A stretch of 64,000 nucleotides of DNA from the NCBI GenBank assembly GCA_030490835.1, contig CM059977.1, forward strand, positions 13,797,399-13,861,398, given 5' to 3'. The stretch is from Annona cherimola. Its lineage: Eukaryota; Streptophyta; Magnoliopsida; Magnoliales; Annonaceae. This document shows positions 37,401 to 50,269 of this stretch, in pieces. The position numbers were made by a program, and so were the translations under genes. Below the pieces are notes generated by a model. The model was not told the DNA's origin. It ran no database searches and worked only from the letters and a program-made list of their open reading frames with translations. Positions within the stretch are counted from its first letter, which is position 1. Each line of letters begins with the position of its first letter.

Positions 37401-40400
37401 CACTGGTGTAGCTTTGACAAGGGCTCATACATCATTGTTGAAAGTGTTGATCAGTGAGCTACAATCTAGGGTAGCAGCATTTGTTGATCCTAATTTTGAT
37501 GCTGGAGAGCCTAAATCTAAGCGAGGGAGAAAGAAGGATTTGGATAATTCAGGTCCTCCAAAAAAGTCGAAGATAGATACCCTCCCCATTAATGAACTGA
37601 CATGGCCAGAATTAGCTCGACGATACATGTTATCAGTCATAGCTATGGATGGGAGTACCGATTCTGCAGAGGTTGCTAGCCGTGAGGGGGGGAAAGTGTT
37701 TCGCTGCTTGCAAGGTGATGGGGGTATACTTTGTGGTTCGCTGTCCGGCGTTGCTGGCATGGAAGCAGATGCATTGGTAAGCTGGTAGCTCCCTCATGCT
37801 CTTGTTAATGATGGTAGCAAAATTATTCTTAAAAGTGCCAGAATATGTAAGGAACCAAGGATGTTTTAGGGGACTATTGCTTGGTGAATTAGTAAAATGT
37901 CTTGCTACAAGCCCGAAAAGGTTGTTTCAAGTTCTAAAGCAGATACTTTCCGAAGAAAAGCCAAAGGTTAGGACAACTGTTTGGAAAACTAGACTTTGCA
38001 GCGAAATTGGTTCTTAACTGTCCAAACCTTTAAACTAGTTATACATTACAAGAAAATAGATGAAAATAGTGAAAAAGTAAAACAAGTAACTTTTTGTGTT
38101 CATTGAGATTTGCTCTGGGTTCTAAAATCTGCTTTTCTTAACAGATAACTAGAACTCAAGTTTTGAAATTAAGGGTGTGCTTGGGAAGTGATAAAACTTT
38201 TGATGTAAGAGAGAAAATGATGTGATATAATAGAGGTAATGATGAGGAGTAAAGTGAATAAAGTTAAAACAGATAGGTTTGATATGTGAGTAGTTGTGTA
38301 GAAATGATTGAAAAGTGGGTAGTTCTATAGGAAGAAGTGAAAAAAATAATTAAAAAATAGGGTAATTGTGAAGAGTGAAAAGTTTTTGTGATTAACAAAC
38401 ATGCCCTAAAAAATGCAAATAGAAAAATTAGTTAGACTGCTTCCTAGTCTGACTGATTCATCTTGTTTATTCCTATTCCTTTCCTGACTGTTTTTAACCC
38501 AACTGGACCTGGTACAAGCTGATTTTGACCGACTAATCTGACTCCTGTCTGATTCTAAAACATTAGTTGTACATGTCCCAGTACCACCCTATACGTGCAG
38601 GAACTCCACCTCATCATGGTCCTTTTTTTATTCAATAGCAATGCTTCTGTTTAATTGTAATGCTCTCTAAGTATTTGTTCTCAATTATTTAGAATTGTAT
38701 AATAGGAACGCAGGGTAACTGAGAGCTTTTTGAGATGCACTAAATTGTGTGATTCTCAGCTGCTTGCAGAGGCAGAAAAGCAAATCTCTGATTTTGTGAA
38801 GAGAGATGATGATATTTGGCCTACAGACTGCAAGGACTCTGAACCAAGCACCAGTGACATATGTACAACAAATGGGAGCAACACTCCTGAGTGGGCACGA
38901 CTGCTTGAACCAGTGAAAAAGTTGCCTACAAATGTTGGAACTAGGATAAGAAAATGTGTTTATGATGCATTGGAGAAAGGTCCACCTGAATGGGCGAGGA
39001 AAATTTTGGAACACTCAATCAGTAAAGAAGTTTACAAAGGAAATGCATCAGGGCCTACCAAGGTAATTTCTCTTACATGTTAAACTGGTTACAGTCAAAC
39101 CTAGTCAATTCTTTATTCTTCATAACACTTTTGGCATTTCTTTCTGAACATAACTGTGTAAGGGAAGTACGTAAATAATTTTTTTTCATGCAGCCATGCT
39201 CTGACAATGATTTGCATCCATCATAGACTGCGCATCTTGACTTAGTTGTATCTTCCGAGACTTAAGAGGCCAAGAGTGAAAATTGGGGTGTGCAATTTGC
39301 TGCTAATTGTTTTATTTATTTTGTTGATTATGTCTTGTTAGTTGTTTCCCATGTATGTTAATGTTATGGTTGTCTGGTGTTTGAGAAGTGGTGTAGCTCA
39401 CAAAATGTTTGTTAGTCTTATGATTGGACTTCTAGGCTTTGAGTTTTTACTAATTTAATTTGTAAACTGCAAATTGCATCTAGCTGAGGACGTGAAGCGT
39501 GTTTCTGTTATGATTCACTGTTTTCTTTAATGGTAAGAAGGGGAAATTTTAGAGAAAAGGAGGATCCTCTAAAGGGAAAAAGGGGAGGAATGAAAACAGA
39601 GAAGAAAAATTTAGTAGTGGAAGGGAACAATTCTAGAAGATGAGAAGAATGGGAGAGAACTAGCAGAGAATACAAGGGAAACATGTATTCAATAATCAAC
39701 CAGTCAGTTCCAAACATATTACATGCTTTGCTACTTACAGAAAATTAGTGTGGAGAATGAAAGCCTAATTTAACTTCAAATAGTGAAACAAGAAGGGGAA
39801 ATTTGCAGAAGACATTGGAAGAATCAAGGGGGGAAGAGAAGAATTTAGCGGCAGAAGGGGACAATTGGAGAAGAAGATAAGAATGGAAGAGAAGTAGAAG
39901 AGAACGAAGAGAAACATGGACAGCAATAAATTGGCTGCCAATGGCCAAAGTTATGAATAAAATAACAGAAACAGTGATCTAAACCATCCACCAAGAAGAA
40001 TACAGCAAATTAAATAAATCCCTGAGATCAATTAAAGAAAGGGTGTGTTTGAAAATTTTCCCACTTCTCCCTCCCTTCCCCATCTTTTGATATGAATTGA
40101 CATCTTAATTACCTACCTATCTTACTTTTCTTAATTATTACCTTTACATTTTAATCATTTTTTTCTGATTTCTCCTCCTACAATTTCTGAAACACACCTA
40201 AAATTTATGCTCTATTTGGAGAATGGTAGAAGTTGGGAAAGTTTCTCCCTACTTCTTTTCATACTGTTCAAAATTGCTGTGACATCTTAACTACCTAACT
40301 ATTCTACTTTTCCCATTTTCTCCATATATTCCAATAATTTTCTTACACTACTACCCTATTTATTTCTACTTTACCCAAATTATATCACATTACTCTTACG

Positions 40401-43400
40401 CTTTTTAAAAATTTTCCGTCCCCACTTCCCCACTTCCTCTTCCAGTTACCAAACAGACCCTTCAAATCATTTTGCCTAAACTACAGTATATGCAGTTCAT
40501 GACATGACACATTGTGATCTATGTTACTGTTGTATCTTTTCTGGTAAATTGTACATGCTATCTGAGGCTTCCCTCTCAACCAAACACAGAGAAAAGGTTT
40601 TTACCAAACAAATAAAAAAGGAAGAAAAATAATTTTAAATTAGCTTGCATAGCAGTTTCATCATTCAGCTTGTTGTGCTACTGACTTGAGATCCCCTTTG
40701 CTGTCTCACTAACCAATTACAGATTGGTGCTACTTGCCATTACAGTAGGTAGTATGTTTTTTGAAATCGCACTGGTTGGGAGAGCCAAATTTATTCAAAT
40801 GGAAGGCTATAAGAGGTGGATGGAAGCAATTAAAAGATACAATGACACTAGAGATTACTGAGAACATGGTTCATGATAGTAAAAAATGGCGCAATACGAT
40901 ACTTGCAGCTGATGATGATGAAGACAGATAGAATTGCTCTAGAATACTATGGTAAAACATTTGGGTCAAAACTTCTTGATTGGTCAGAACTGAAAATGTT
41001 TAAGACTTCCAAGTGGGAAGTGACTTCTTCAATGCAAGCGAAAGATGCTTTGAAGAATGCAGAAGATTGGAGTGAAGCAGGACTGAAGATCAAGCCACTC
41101 AGTTATAGTCGTCCTAAATTTTCTTCTCTCCATAAATTTTCAACAATGTTGATTAGTGTCCCGTTTGCACTGTTGAGAATGCTGTAGAGGTTTGCGAATG
41201 TCATCAGAAATTGAACTTTGGCCTCCCCTGTAAAACAAGAAACCATCCATGGTGGCTTACCAGCCACCTGCAAAGGCTTCACCAAATCATCTTCCTTCTT
41301 CCCCGCTGCCTGGGAAATTTTCTTGGATTTGTAGATCACTCAACTTAATTTGGTTAGATTCAGAGATTCAGGTTATTCTTATCTTGTAATGATATTCCTG
41401 TGGAAGACTGTTTGTTGTTTTCTCCTGTAACTCCTAGCTCTTTTTTTCTCTTCTCATTCATATAATTACATGAGATGGTAACATACAGACAATGAAGACA
41501 CAATTATTTTTTAGAAACAAAAAGCAAATTTTAATTCTTTCCAAGAAAGCTATTGGTTGAAAGTATTTTTCCCATTTTCTAGTTGAATAATGCTCTCCAT
41601 TATACTAGTTAACTGATGGATCCATGGTGGATCTGTCCATCATTGGGAAAGACTCTTGTTCATGCCCAATTTGGATGCAACTGTGTGCTTTCTGCTGACA
41701 TTGATAGTGCAGAAGAAACAAAATTAAAAGAACATTATTCTTTTGTCTATTGTACAATCTTAAGCTTTGTTTCCTGCTCTTGTGATACAGAAAGCTGTCC
41801 TTGCAGTCCTGGCAGAGGTATGTGGTGAAAATCCACAGCAGAGACCCAGTAAGGGGCGGAAAGAGAAAATTGTTAGTTCGATGTCTGACACTGTCATGAA
41901 ACAATGTCGAATTGTACTTCGCCGTGCTGCCATTGCTGACGATGGAAAAGTTTTCTGCAATTTGTTGAGCACCACACTCTTAAACCCCATTGATAATGAT
42001 GATGAGGGAATTCTGGGGTTGCCAGCTATGGTGTCCCGTCCACTGGATTTTCGCACAATTGATTTAAGACTTGCTGCGGGGGCCTATGGGGGATCCCATG
42101 TAGCTTTCCTTGAAGATGTACGCGAGGCAAGTTTCTTACTTATTGCCTATGCTTCTGGCCAATCTAATGAAGTTTGTCCTTTCTCTCTCCATCCTTGTAT
42201 GTTTCTTATGTTTAGATTGTTATTATAATTTGTGGCATTGCTATATTTTTTGAAGTTGCAATTCAGAACTTTGCTACCTGTTCTGACATTTCTTTGTCTG
42301 TTTCTTGTTGGCAGGTGTGGAATCATCTATCCAATTCTTACCGGGATCGATCTGATCTAACGCGACTGGTTGAAACTTTATCCCAAAATTTTGAGTCCTT
42401 GTATGATAAGGAGGTTTGATTTTTATCCCCTTCCTCTTCATTTCTTCTATTTTGTTTTGTTGGATTTCCTCCCCTTGATACTTTAGCTTGCAAAATCTCG
42501 TCTATGGCAAATGGGGACCTCACATTGCTTTTTCCTGTTTTTCTATATTATTTTTCAATTTTTTTGTAGAATGAACCAGGGATTAATAAATTATAACACA
42601 TGGATCATGCTGATCCAAACATCTAAATTACAAGCTGTAGAAGAAATTTTTGGATACTGATACTAGCTGAATAGTTGGTGTCCTTTTCACTCTGTCAAAA
42701 TCCTGATCCTTAGCCTCTTTCCTTGTTATTTTAAATGAAAATTTGAAAATGAACGTTAGCCAGTTGCAGCTATTGTAAAAGAAATCTCTTTCAGAAGGAA
42801 TAACTGGAACTTCAAGTTTTCTGACAATGCAAGAACTCTAGCTATTCGAACAGCTTGGTCACTGCAAGAGTTTAAACTATCAGAAAAGCCTGTCAACTTG
42901 GAGAGGTACCAGATGGAATGAATAAGCTATGCCGATTAGTTAAGAGGTCATGCTTTCATGCACCTGTGTTTGCTTACAACTAAGAGGGAGACTTTATTAT
43001 TGAAACTCAAGCCATAAAGGGAAGTATGGATAGACATTGAATTCAAAACTCAAGCCACAAAGGGAATCATGGAGTCAGAACTGAACCCACTAAACATTCA
43101 AATGAATGTAGTTCAGCAGTAATGATTATGCAACCAGAACAGCCGAAATTAGAGACATGCACCAGGAACACTAACTATGATTGAGCAATCAGAGAGTTGC
43201 ATTAAAAGCACCAACAATGGTTGGAATGATCAAAGACATGCACTAAAAGCATTGCCAGGGGATATTATTGGTTAATGGGTTGTGAATGCTGTAACCATGA
43301 GGGCAGGATCTATTCATTAACTTCTTCATAGTTCATCCTGAATATATGAATAACCGCTACAGGAAGGTTATTTGTTGTTACTTTTGGTGGACTTCTGAAG

Positions 43401-46400
43401 CAAAATAAATTTTGTGGAAGGTTAGGATGCATGATATAAAAGAAGCATTGTGAAAGATGAAGGTGGAGATAAAAGATACCTAATTGTCTAATCAGAAACA
43501 ATAACTTCAAGTCTTCATTCTCTGAATTCCCCTCATGAAACTGTTCTTCCATGGAAACCTAAACTCGGTAGAAGACTATTCTGGTAGTTCTAGGATTCAA
43601 ATATTCCTTCATGTACCAGGATACAACACGGCATAATTTAAAGGATTTTTAGAATGTTGCTCCACCTGGATGGCATGAGCGATATAGGTGGTCTATGTTC
43701 TTCATTTCTAGGAAGCAACTGGAAAAATTATATATGATCTGTGTGATCATCACCTCAATGTTACCCTCAAACTCATACATCTGATTGCCAGGATTGTTCC
43801 AAGCAGGCCATGCAAGAAAATACACTATCTTTGTCTGGGGATTTCCTCGTGGTTGCACTGTATTGATACATGGCCAGGATTTTATGGGCCTCTCTTGAAG
43901 AAGTAGGTTCAGAAGATTGTTCTGCCTATACGTCTGCCTGTTTGTAGATAGCATGAGTGCAGTGGACCTGTGTTGTGCTTGTGGGTGACTAGGTGGTGTG
44001 GATATGCAATGACATGTTTATAGAATGACGTGTTTATAGATGCTATTGATAACTTACCTGCATGCATGATGCACCTGTGCTTGAGTTATCTGGGATGTCA
44101 AGTATAGTTAGGGTTGGAAATCTTCAAGCTACAATGAAGTTGGCCTATGCTGAGTTGAGTAAATTTATCTGATTAGATTGGAGCCTTATGCATACTTATA
44201 GGCAAGCATGCTGGAAGTAATACGATGGGATTATTACCTTCACAAGATATCTTGTGAGTCATGAAAAGTAGTAGTGTATACTGCTGTTTGGCTATTCTAT
44301 TCTACCTTCCATTATTTTCTCCCACTCACATATTTATATACTTGTCTTGATTTCTAAACATTGCTTGAGAAGCCTGGTTTTTTCCCATTTTTAATGCAGG
44401 TGCTTAGCCTTGTTCAGAAGTGCATGGATGAGCATGATCACGAAGGGGCAAATGGTTCAACACAAAAACAACTGGATGATTTTCCTGCTAGTGCAAGCGA
44501 ACTTCCTAAAGCTCCCTGGGAAGAGGGAGTCTGTAAAGTATGTGGCATTGACCGGGATGATGATAGTGTCTTACTCTGCGACACCTGTGACTCTGAGTAT
44601 CATACTTATTGCCTGAATCCCCCACTTGCAAGAATTCCTGAAGGCAACTGGTATTGCCCTTCATGTGTTTCTGGTCAAGGTAAGATCCAAGATACTCCAA
44701 AACATTTAATGACTAGTGGGCATGGGCAAAAGAGATACCAAGGAGAGGATACTCATGCTCTTTCAGAAGCGCTTAATCAGTTGGCAACCACGATGGAAGA
44801 AAAAGAATATTGGGAGCTAAGCATTGATGAGGTTTGTTGTTCAAAACCTTTTCCTGTTGTTTTATTTTTAGTCAACTTGAAATCAGTAAACATTTACTGG
44901 ATGAATGTGACCATTGATTCATGACAGACATTTTCATGGAAGATCGTCATGGTTTCTTGTGCTTGCTTTTACTGCAGTTTTCTGGAACCACTTGAACCAG
45001 ACAACAGTTGGAGTTTAGAGAATCACAAATTATTCATTAATCATAGTTAACTAGATGAATGTAATCCTGCAGAATCATTCAGCTGATGAGCATGAGCGGT
45101 CTCATTAATCTAGTCATTACTTTGTTTTTGTTTGACTGGCAAGTAGAAATTTTTTTCCTTCCAATTTTTTTAATTGGATATTTACTGGTTCTGGTCAACC
45201 CCTATCTATTTCTACAATTAATGCTTATCTTTCCCACTAGAAAGTTTATTTAGTTTGTCTGTAACTTTGCTAACATCATTTATTAGGATGTGAAATTTTT
45301 GTGAAGTAACATGGCTTTCTCTTCTTCACTAATATTACTATGTAGATTTTTTATTGTATGTCTTTTTTTGTTATTATTATTTTCATTGTTTTGTTATTGT
45401 TATTGCTGTTGCTTCTGTTATTATTGTGCTAATTTATGTTTATACAAGTGCAGAGGGTCTTCTTGCTCAAGTTTCTGTGCGATGAAGCCCTGAGCTCGGC
45501 TGTGGTTCGCGAGCACCTTGACCAATGTGCCGACTTGTCTGCTGAGCTTCAACAGAAATCACGCTCACTTGCAATGGAATGGAGGACTCTTAAATTCAGA
45601 GAGGAACTTTTAACTGCACGGAATGCAAAGGAAATTACAGGTAGATTCAATGGAGTGGGTGAAGCTGCAAGAGAAGGGATGCCTACTATAGTTTTGAACA
45701 ACAGTAAATGGATAGTGCCTCCATTTCTGAATAACAAACCACACTATTATGCAGCAATCCATGGTGATTTCCAGCAGAGAGCACCCACCAACGTAGAAAG
45801 CAGCTCAGTGGAAAATGAACCCAATGATATCAATAAACATATTGATGAGTTTTACCTGAAAAACACACTGGAGAAATACTTCAATGGCAAAGGTCATGCA
45901 GGGGATCATAATGAGCCATTGAATATGAATCTTGAAGGTTCTGGAAGTCAAACAAAATCTGGTGAAGTTGTTGATAAGTCTACATTACTTGCAAATCTCT
46001 TTTCCCCAGTGCTTTTGAGCCAAGATAAATCTGGTAGCGAGCATGAACAGCCTCTGTTAATGACCCCACAGAAAGGTAGTTGTGAGTTGATCAGAGAAAG
46101 GTTAGCTGTGGGTGCTGAATTTGGTGATGTACAAAACAAGCCATCTGTTACTGAGAGTAGTTATCAGAGTAATTTGAATGCCAACCATGTCTCAACTGGA
46201 GACAAGAATGGTACTACAGTTCCTATGCTAGAAGTTCTTCCAGGATCTTTTCATTGGTCAGATATTGCGAAAGGGCATTTAATGGAACATGCTCTTACAA
46301 TGCCTATAGGCTCTACAATAACCATGTCCTCGGTGGATAGTTTATTCCTGGTCCGCCATGACAATGTTCGTCCTGATGTGGTCGAGTCAAAACAGGCATG

Positions 46401-49042
46401 TGATCTAGAGCTCAACTCATTAAAAAATAAAATTTCTACATTGCAGAATTCCATTTCCACCACAGAGTCACAGCTGCAGAAGATATCTTTGCGGAGGGAT
46501 TTACTGGGACGGGATTCATGTGGTCAATTATATTGGGGTTTGTGTAGGCCTGGCAAACGTCCTTGGTTGGTTATTGATGGGAGTGCACCAGCCGAAGCAA
46601 AGAGAAGGAGATTGAATTCTGTTGGGGATGAATCTTTGGTAGGCCATTCAGTTGGTTCAGCTCAGTTTAGCAAGGATATCCCGGACACATCTAATGTGTC
46701 CAATCCATGTTACCTTGGATTGAATGATGACTGTTGTTTGGGATGGCTTTCATTTGAAACTGATGATGAAATTCAAGAGCTTGCTGCTCGTTTGAGTGGC
46801 AGTGATTCAAGAGAGAGAGAATTGAAAGAGAGCATTTTGCACTGGCAAAGGCTTTGGTCCCAACATTCCAGGGAAGATGTTTGTGATGACCCTCAAATCA
46901 TTGGCCTAAACATCTCCAGCGATGATGCTGGTGGCTATTGTTTGACAACCAAAGCTGCAGCTTCACTGGAGAAAAAATTTGGTTCGTGTGTGCAGCTGGA
47001 AGCCAGTGAAATTCGAAAAAAGAAAGGGAAAAAGGGGAAATCAAGTCATGAAGAGCGTATGTACAGATGTGTGTGTTTGGAACTGGTGTGGCCTTCTAGA
47101 CATCATTGCCTTTCTTGTCACCAGACATTTTGCACTAGCCTTGAGCTCGAGGGACATAATGATGGAAGGTGTAGTTCAGGCTGTGGTAGTCCTGACGAGA
47201 ACAAAGAAAATGACGGTATCAGCCGCGAAGGGAAGGGAATAAAGTCCGAGAACACCCATGAGAAGGAGCATGATGAATTTGACGCTGGGGAAGCACCAAA
47301 AGGTGCAAAGCTTGACTTCAGCTCTAGGTTGGTTAAATTTCAGAAGAAGGATGTTGCTTGTCCTTATGACATAGAGGGGATCAGTTCAAAGTTCATCATG
47401 AAAAACTCTAATAAGGAATTGGTTAAAGAAATAGGACTCCTTGGGTCAAATGGGAATCCATCTTTCATTACATCAACACCAACAAATTTACATGACCCCA
47501 CACTGATGTTAATCAAGCCTGATGGAGATGATACCAATCCAAAACTTGAGCTCGCTGTTTCTGAAGAGCATCCTCCAATTTTCACACTTAGACGAATAAA
47601 TGATTCAGGCAATGTTTGCCTTGATAATCATGCAAGTTTCAGTAAGTCATCAATTGATGTTTTATCTCAAAGAAATGGAGCAAATGGTATTGACTCAGAT
47701 GCCCAAAAGTCTCATTTATGTATGTCAGGATGCAGACCTGATAGAGACCCAGTATCTGTCCTGGACAGTAGTGCTGTGGAATTGGAAGGAAGTCAGAGTT
47801 GCAGAGTACCTGAGAGTTCATTGAGGCCTCTCATTGGAAAGGCCTCTCAAATTCTTCGACAGCTTAAGATCAACCTACTCGATATGGATGCTGCATTGCC
47901 TGAAGAAGCATTAAAGTTGTCAAAGGCACATGTTTCAAGAAGATGTGCTTGGCGTGCCTTCATTAAATCTGCAGAGTCGATATATGAGGTGAGTTGTGAA
48001 ATATCTTTCTAAACCAATGGTTGCTGTGGCCTGTGCTAGCCCCCCTAGTCTATTTTAATCCTCTTAAAAGATGCAAACCAATCCTGACTTGTAATGGTCT
48101 AGTCATGGGCCACACAACCCATAACTCTGTAACCCAATTAACTATTTAGGCTTGGTTTCTTCTTACAAATAATAATTATGCTGGTGATGGTAGTCCCATT
48201 TATAACTATGCCATTAAGAACATGTTAAATGGGCCATAGCCCATCTGTGAAATACAAAATTGCCCATGGCCTAATTCTCACTTTAATTTGGAAATCACGA
48301 CATAATCTCCATTTGAGCCCTATTTTTATTCCTAACCTCTATTACTACTGCTATTACATTAAATTTTCATATTATTACTTTTCAAAAAATTTATATCCCT
48401 AATTTCTATTGTTTACACAATGCAATAGACAACCCTGCACTGGTACTTAAACATTGCATTCTTATGGTAGTACTTTTCAAAGAATTCACCTGCTGTGCTT
48501 TCCCCCTATTTCTATTGTTTATATTTTGTAATATACAATTCTCTGCATTAATGCCCAAATTTGTTAAGAACCAATATGTTCATGTGATTAAGGGTTCAGA
48601 TGAAAACCATAACATGCAAGCCCCCTCCAAAATACAATCAGGATCCCCTATTTCCTTTTGATAGCATTCCAAATTGTTGTGTCAGATTTGACTTCAAGTG
48701 CAGTAAGATGTCTTTTCATAACCTTGCTAGAAATTATAGTGTTTACCTATTCGTTCTCTTGGATTTAAGCAGATGGTTCAAGCGATGATCATCTTTGAGA
48801 ACATGATAAAGACAGAATACTTGAGTAATGGATGGTGGTACTGGTCATCCCTCACAGCCGCTGTAAAGATATCCACGATTACATCCCTTGCCCTCCGCAT
48901 ATATGCATTGGATGCTGCTATCATATATCAGAAGACATTGCCTAGTTCTGATCCTGTCAGCAACCCAAAGGCAGGCAAGGGAAGCAAAAAAAGGAAGGAT
49001 TGTGATAAAAAGGATGCTGATAAGAAGGATTCGGATGGCTGA
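31472..49042 (+). CDS. MBD9-like: MBD9-like chromatin regulator (PHD, FYR, DDT/WHIM-like, bromodomain-like), 11 exons, about 2315 aa
   Basis: Exons: 31472-31995, 34579-34871, 35030-35346, 35830-36975, 37084-37776, 38760-39062, 41791-42126, 42315-42413, 44400-44831, 45454-47988 and 48773-49042 (TGA). They join in frame to 2315 codons; Arabidopsis MBD9 has about 2180. Domains: a DLNEIP (DLNxxP) EAR-type motif at 22-27; PHD1 at 81-126 (C81, C84, C96, C99, H104, C107, C123, C126); FYR region at about 385-445 (SSYHNRSEIWPVGYRS); DDT-like segment at about 757-800; TWPELARRY near 945; bromodomain-like SRPLDFRTIDLRLAAGAY around 1180; PHD2 at 1282-1326; a WHIM-type LRRDLLGRDSCGQLYWG near 1730; a C2H2-like finger near 1920; and a lysine-rich C-terminus. 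The whole order matches MBD9, which in Arabidopsis joins SWR1 and ISWI remodelers and promotes H2A.Z deposition. The methyl-CpG-binding core is not recognisable. Exon 2 start is uncertain: 34579 keeps frame with the strong donor at 31996, whereas the AG at 34618-34619 would need the weak donor at 32004. Confidence 0.93.
31996..34578 (+). other. MBD9-like intron 1 (2.6 kb)
   Basis: GTATGT donor at 31996. I looked for an exon encoding the missing MBD core (GWRVEF-, GKTF-, CYLG-like strings) and found none. It includes a (GA)n tract near 32634-32648 and a micro-retroposon at 34469-34515. Confidence 0.65.
34469..34515 (-). mobile_element. Micro-retroposon in MBD9-like intron 1: 17-bp insert, 15-bp target duplication
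   Basis: AAGCTTTGAACACTT (34469-34483) and AAGCTTTCAACACTT (34501-34515) differ at one base. They flank a T run ending GATATA, which on the minus strand is TATATC plus a poly(A) tail. Same architecture as 6494-6550. Confidence 0.6.
38173..38406. mobile_element. PIF/Harbinger-like MITE in MBD9-like intron 5, TAA duplication
   Basis: Left end GGGTGTGCTTGG; right end, reverse-complemented, GGGCATGTTTGT. TAA lies on both sides (38170-38172 and 38407-38409). The body, reversed, matches the family seen at 5862 and 6751 (aatgattgaaaagtgggtag). Confidence 0.75.
40042..40198. mobile_element. Short MITE in MBD9-like intron 6
   Basis: Ends GGTGTGTTTGA and (reverse complement) GGTGTGTTTCA. The pyrimidine-rich body is shared with the adjacent element at 40209. 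The target duplication is not clear. Confidence 0.5.
40209..40460. mobile_element. MITE in MBD9-like intron 6, adjacent to 40042-40198
   Basis: Left arm gctctatttggagaatgg; right arm, reverse-complemented, gggtctgtttggtaactgg. The body contains catcttaactacctaac and taccctatttatttctac, shared with related copies in this window. Only 10 bp separate it from the preceding copy. Confidence 0.55.
42127..42314 (+). other. GC-AG intron in the MBD9-like gene (intron 7)
   Basis: The exon ends ...GTACGCGAG and the intron opens GCAAGT; the acceptor is TTGTTGGCAG at 42305-42314. Reading through gives LEDVRE joined to VWNHLSNSY, which matches the MBD9 alignment at this point. No GT nearby would keep both frame and homology. 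AG/GCAAGT is the standard context of a GC-AG intron. Confidence 0.85.
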
Positions 49043-50269
49043 TCTTAAGAATTTTTTTTTTGTTGAGCTCAAGTAAAAATTAAACTGGCAAAGTCTGGTG
49101 GAAATCGTAAATTCCTGGATGCATATCTGGGAAGTCATGTACCCATTGTTTTTCACACGGAAGATCAGAGAAATGGCGCCCCTGAGCTGCTGCCATGTAT
49201 ATATAGAGAGAGGATTCACTGACAGCTAACAAATAGATGCGGGTGAAAGGAGCAGGATGTAGGTGTAAATGTAGATGAGGAAATGAAAGCTGGTGGGTGT
49301 ATTTTGTATGAGGATGGGGTTAACCTGTTGGGTGCTTAGCAGGATTTTTCATCTTTAACAAGAGAAATTTCAGGGAAGCTGGGTCAACAGAATCGTCTCA
49401 TACAGAGTAACCATGTAAAAGAAGCTGAAGCTTAACAGATGAAAATACATCATTCTTTAACACGTTCCCTTAGTCGTACTGGCCTACTATTTTGTGCCTT
49501 TTTTTTTTTTTTCTTAACGAGGAATTAGGATAGCCATGTGCCTGAGTTCTGCCGTTCATCAGGTTGGCAGTAGGCTATTCTGCTTTCTTGAGTCTCCACT
49601 TCTGAAAAAGGAGTTTAGTAGAACGAACTGCGGGCGGTTATTGCACTAGTTTTGATTCGCTAGTTAAGTGGTCCGCCTGAAAATATGGGCCAATCAACCC
49701 GATGACCACTGCATATTCGCATGGGGGCTTCTCTCTTTGCCCCTTGGTCTTGGCTGGATTATGTCATCGGTTTGTTCGTCTTAAAAATTGTTTTTTATCA
49801 CTTGTACAAAATGGATAAAGCGATCTACAAAAAGGATCCATCCAGCTTCAACTAGCGGCATCTCCATTTCCATTTCCCCGAAACGCTGTTCTCCCTGCAC
49901 CCCAGTCCACCGGATTACATTTCCGAGCAAGCCATGATAAAATAATCTTTCCCAACCAGAGGAAATGGGCCGCGGTGTTCGAACTTTGTAGTAGTAATGG
50001 TTGGGTGTCACGTGGCAGTTTGCCCCACGCGGTAGTTATCATGATACTCTGGTTTGTGTCACAAAAGCTGCCCATACTGGGCTGGCTTCAGCCCTCCCAA
50101 AACCTTTTCTATATAGAGATCACAGAAATAACATTAAAAAGTTTCCTTATTACAATACAACACTGCACAGGATGACTTCTTTTTCTTCCAAGGATACGTT
50201 AGCTTGGAAGTAGGATGGATGCGGAGAGGAGAGGATGAGAAGAACGTTGACATTTGTTATGGGGGAGGT
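49043..50269. other. Convergent 3' regions of the MBD9-like gene (+) and HD-Zip gene (-)
   Basis: The two genes converge tail to tail with 1227 bp between stop codons. The first few hundred bases presumably hold the MBD9-like 3' UTR, and the last few hundred the HD-Zip 3' UTR. No clear canonical poly(A) signal was assigned. A T tract lies at about 49498-49512, and no other gene is seen. Confidence 0.5.

Noticed and set aside
45311..45453. Cys/Phe-rich open frame before exon 10
   Set aside because: Pyrimidine-rich intron end ahead of the TGCAG acceptor, not coding.
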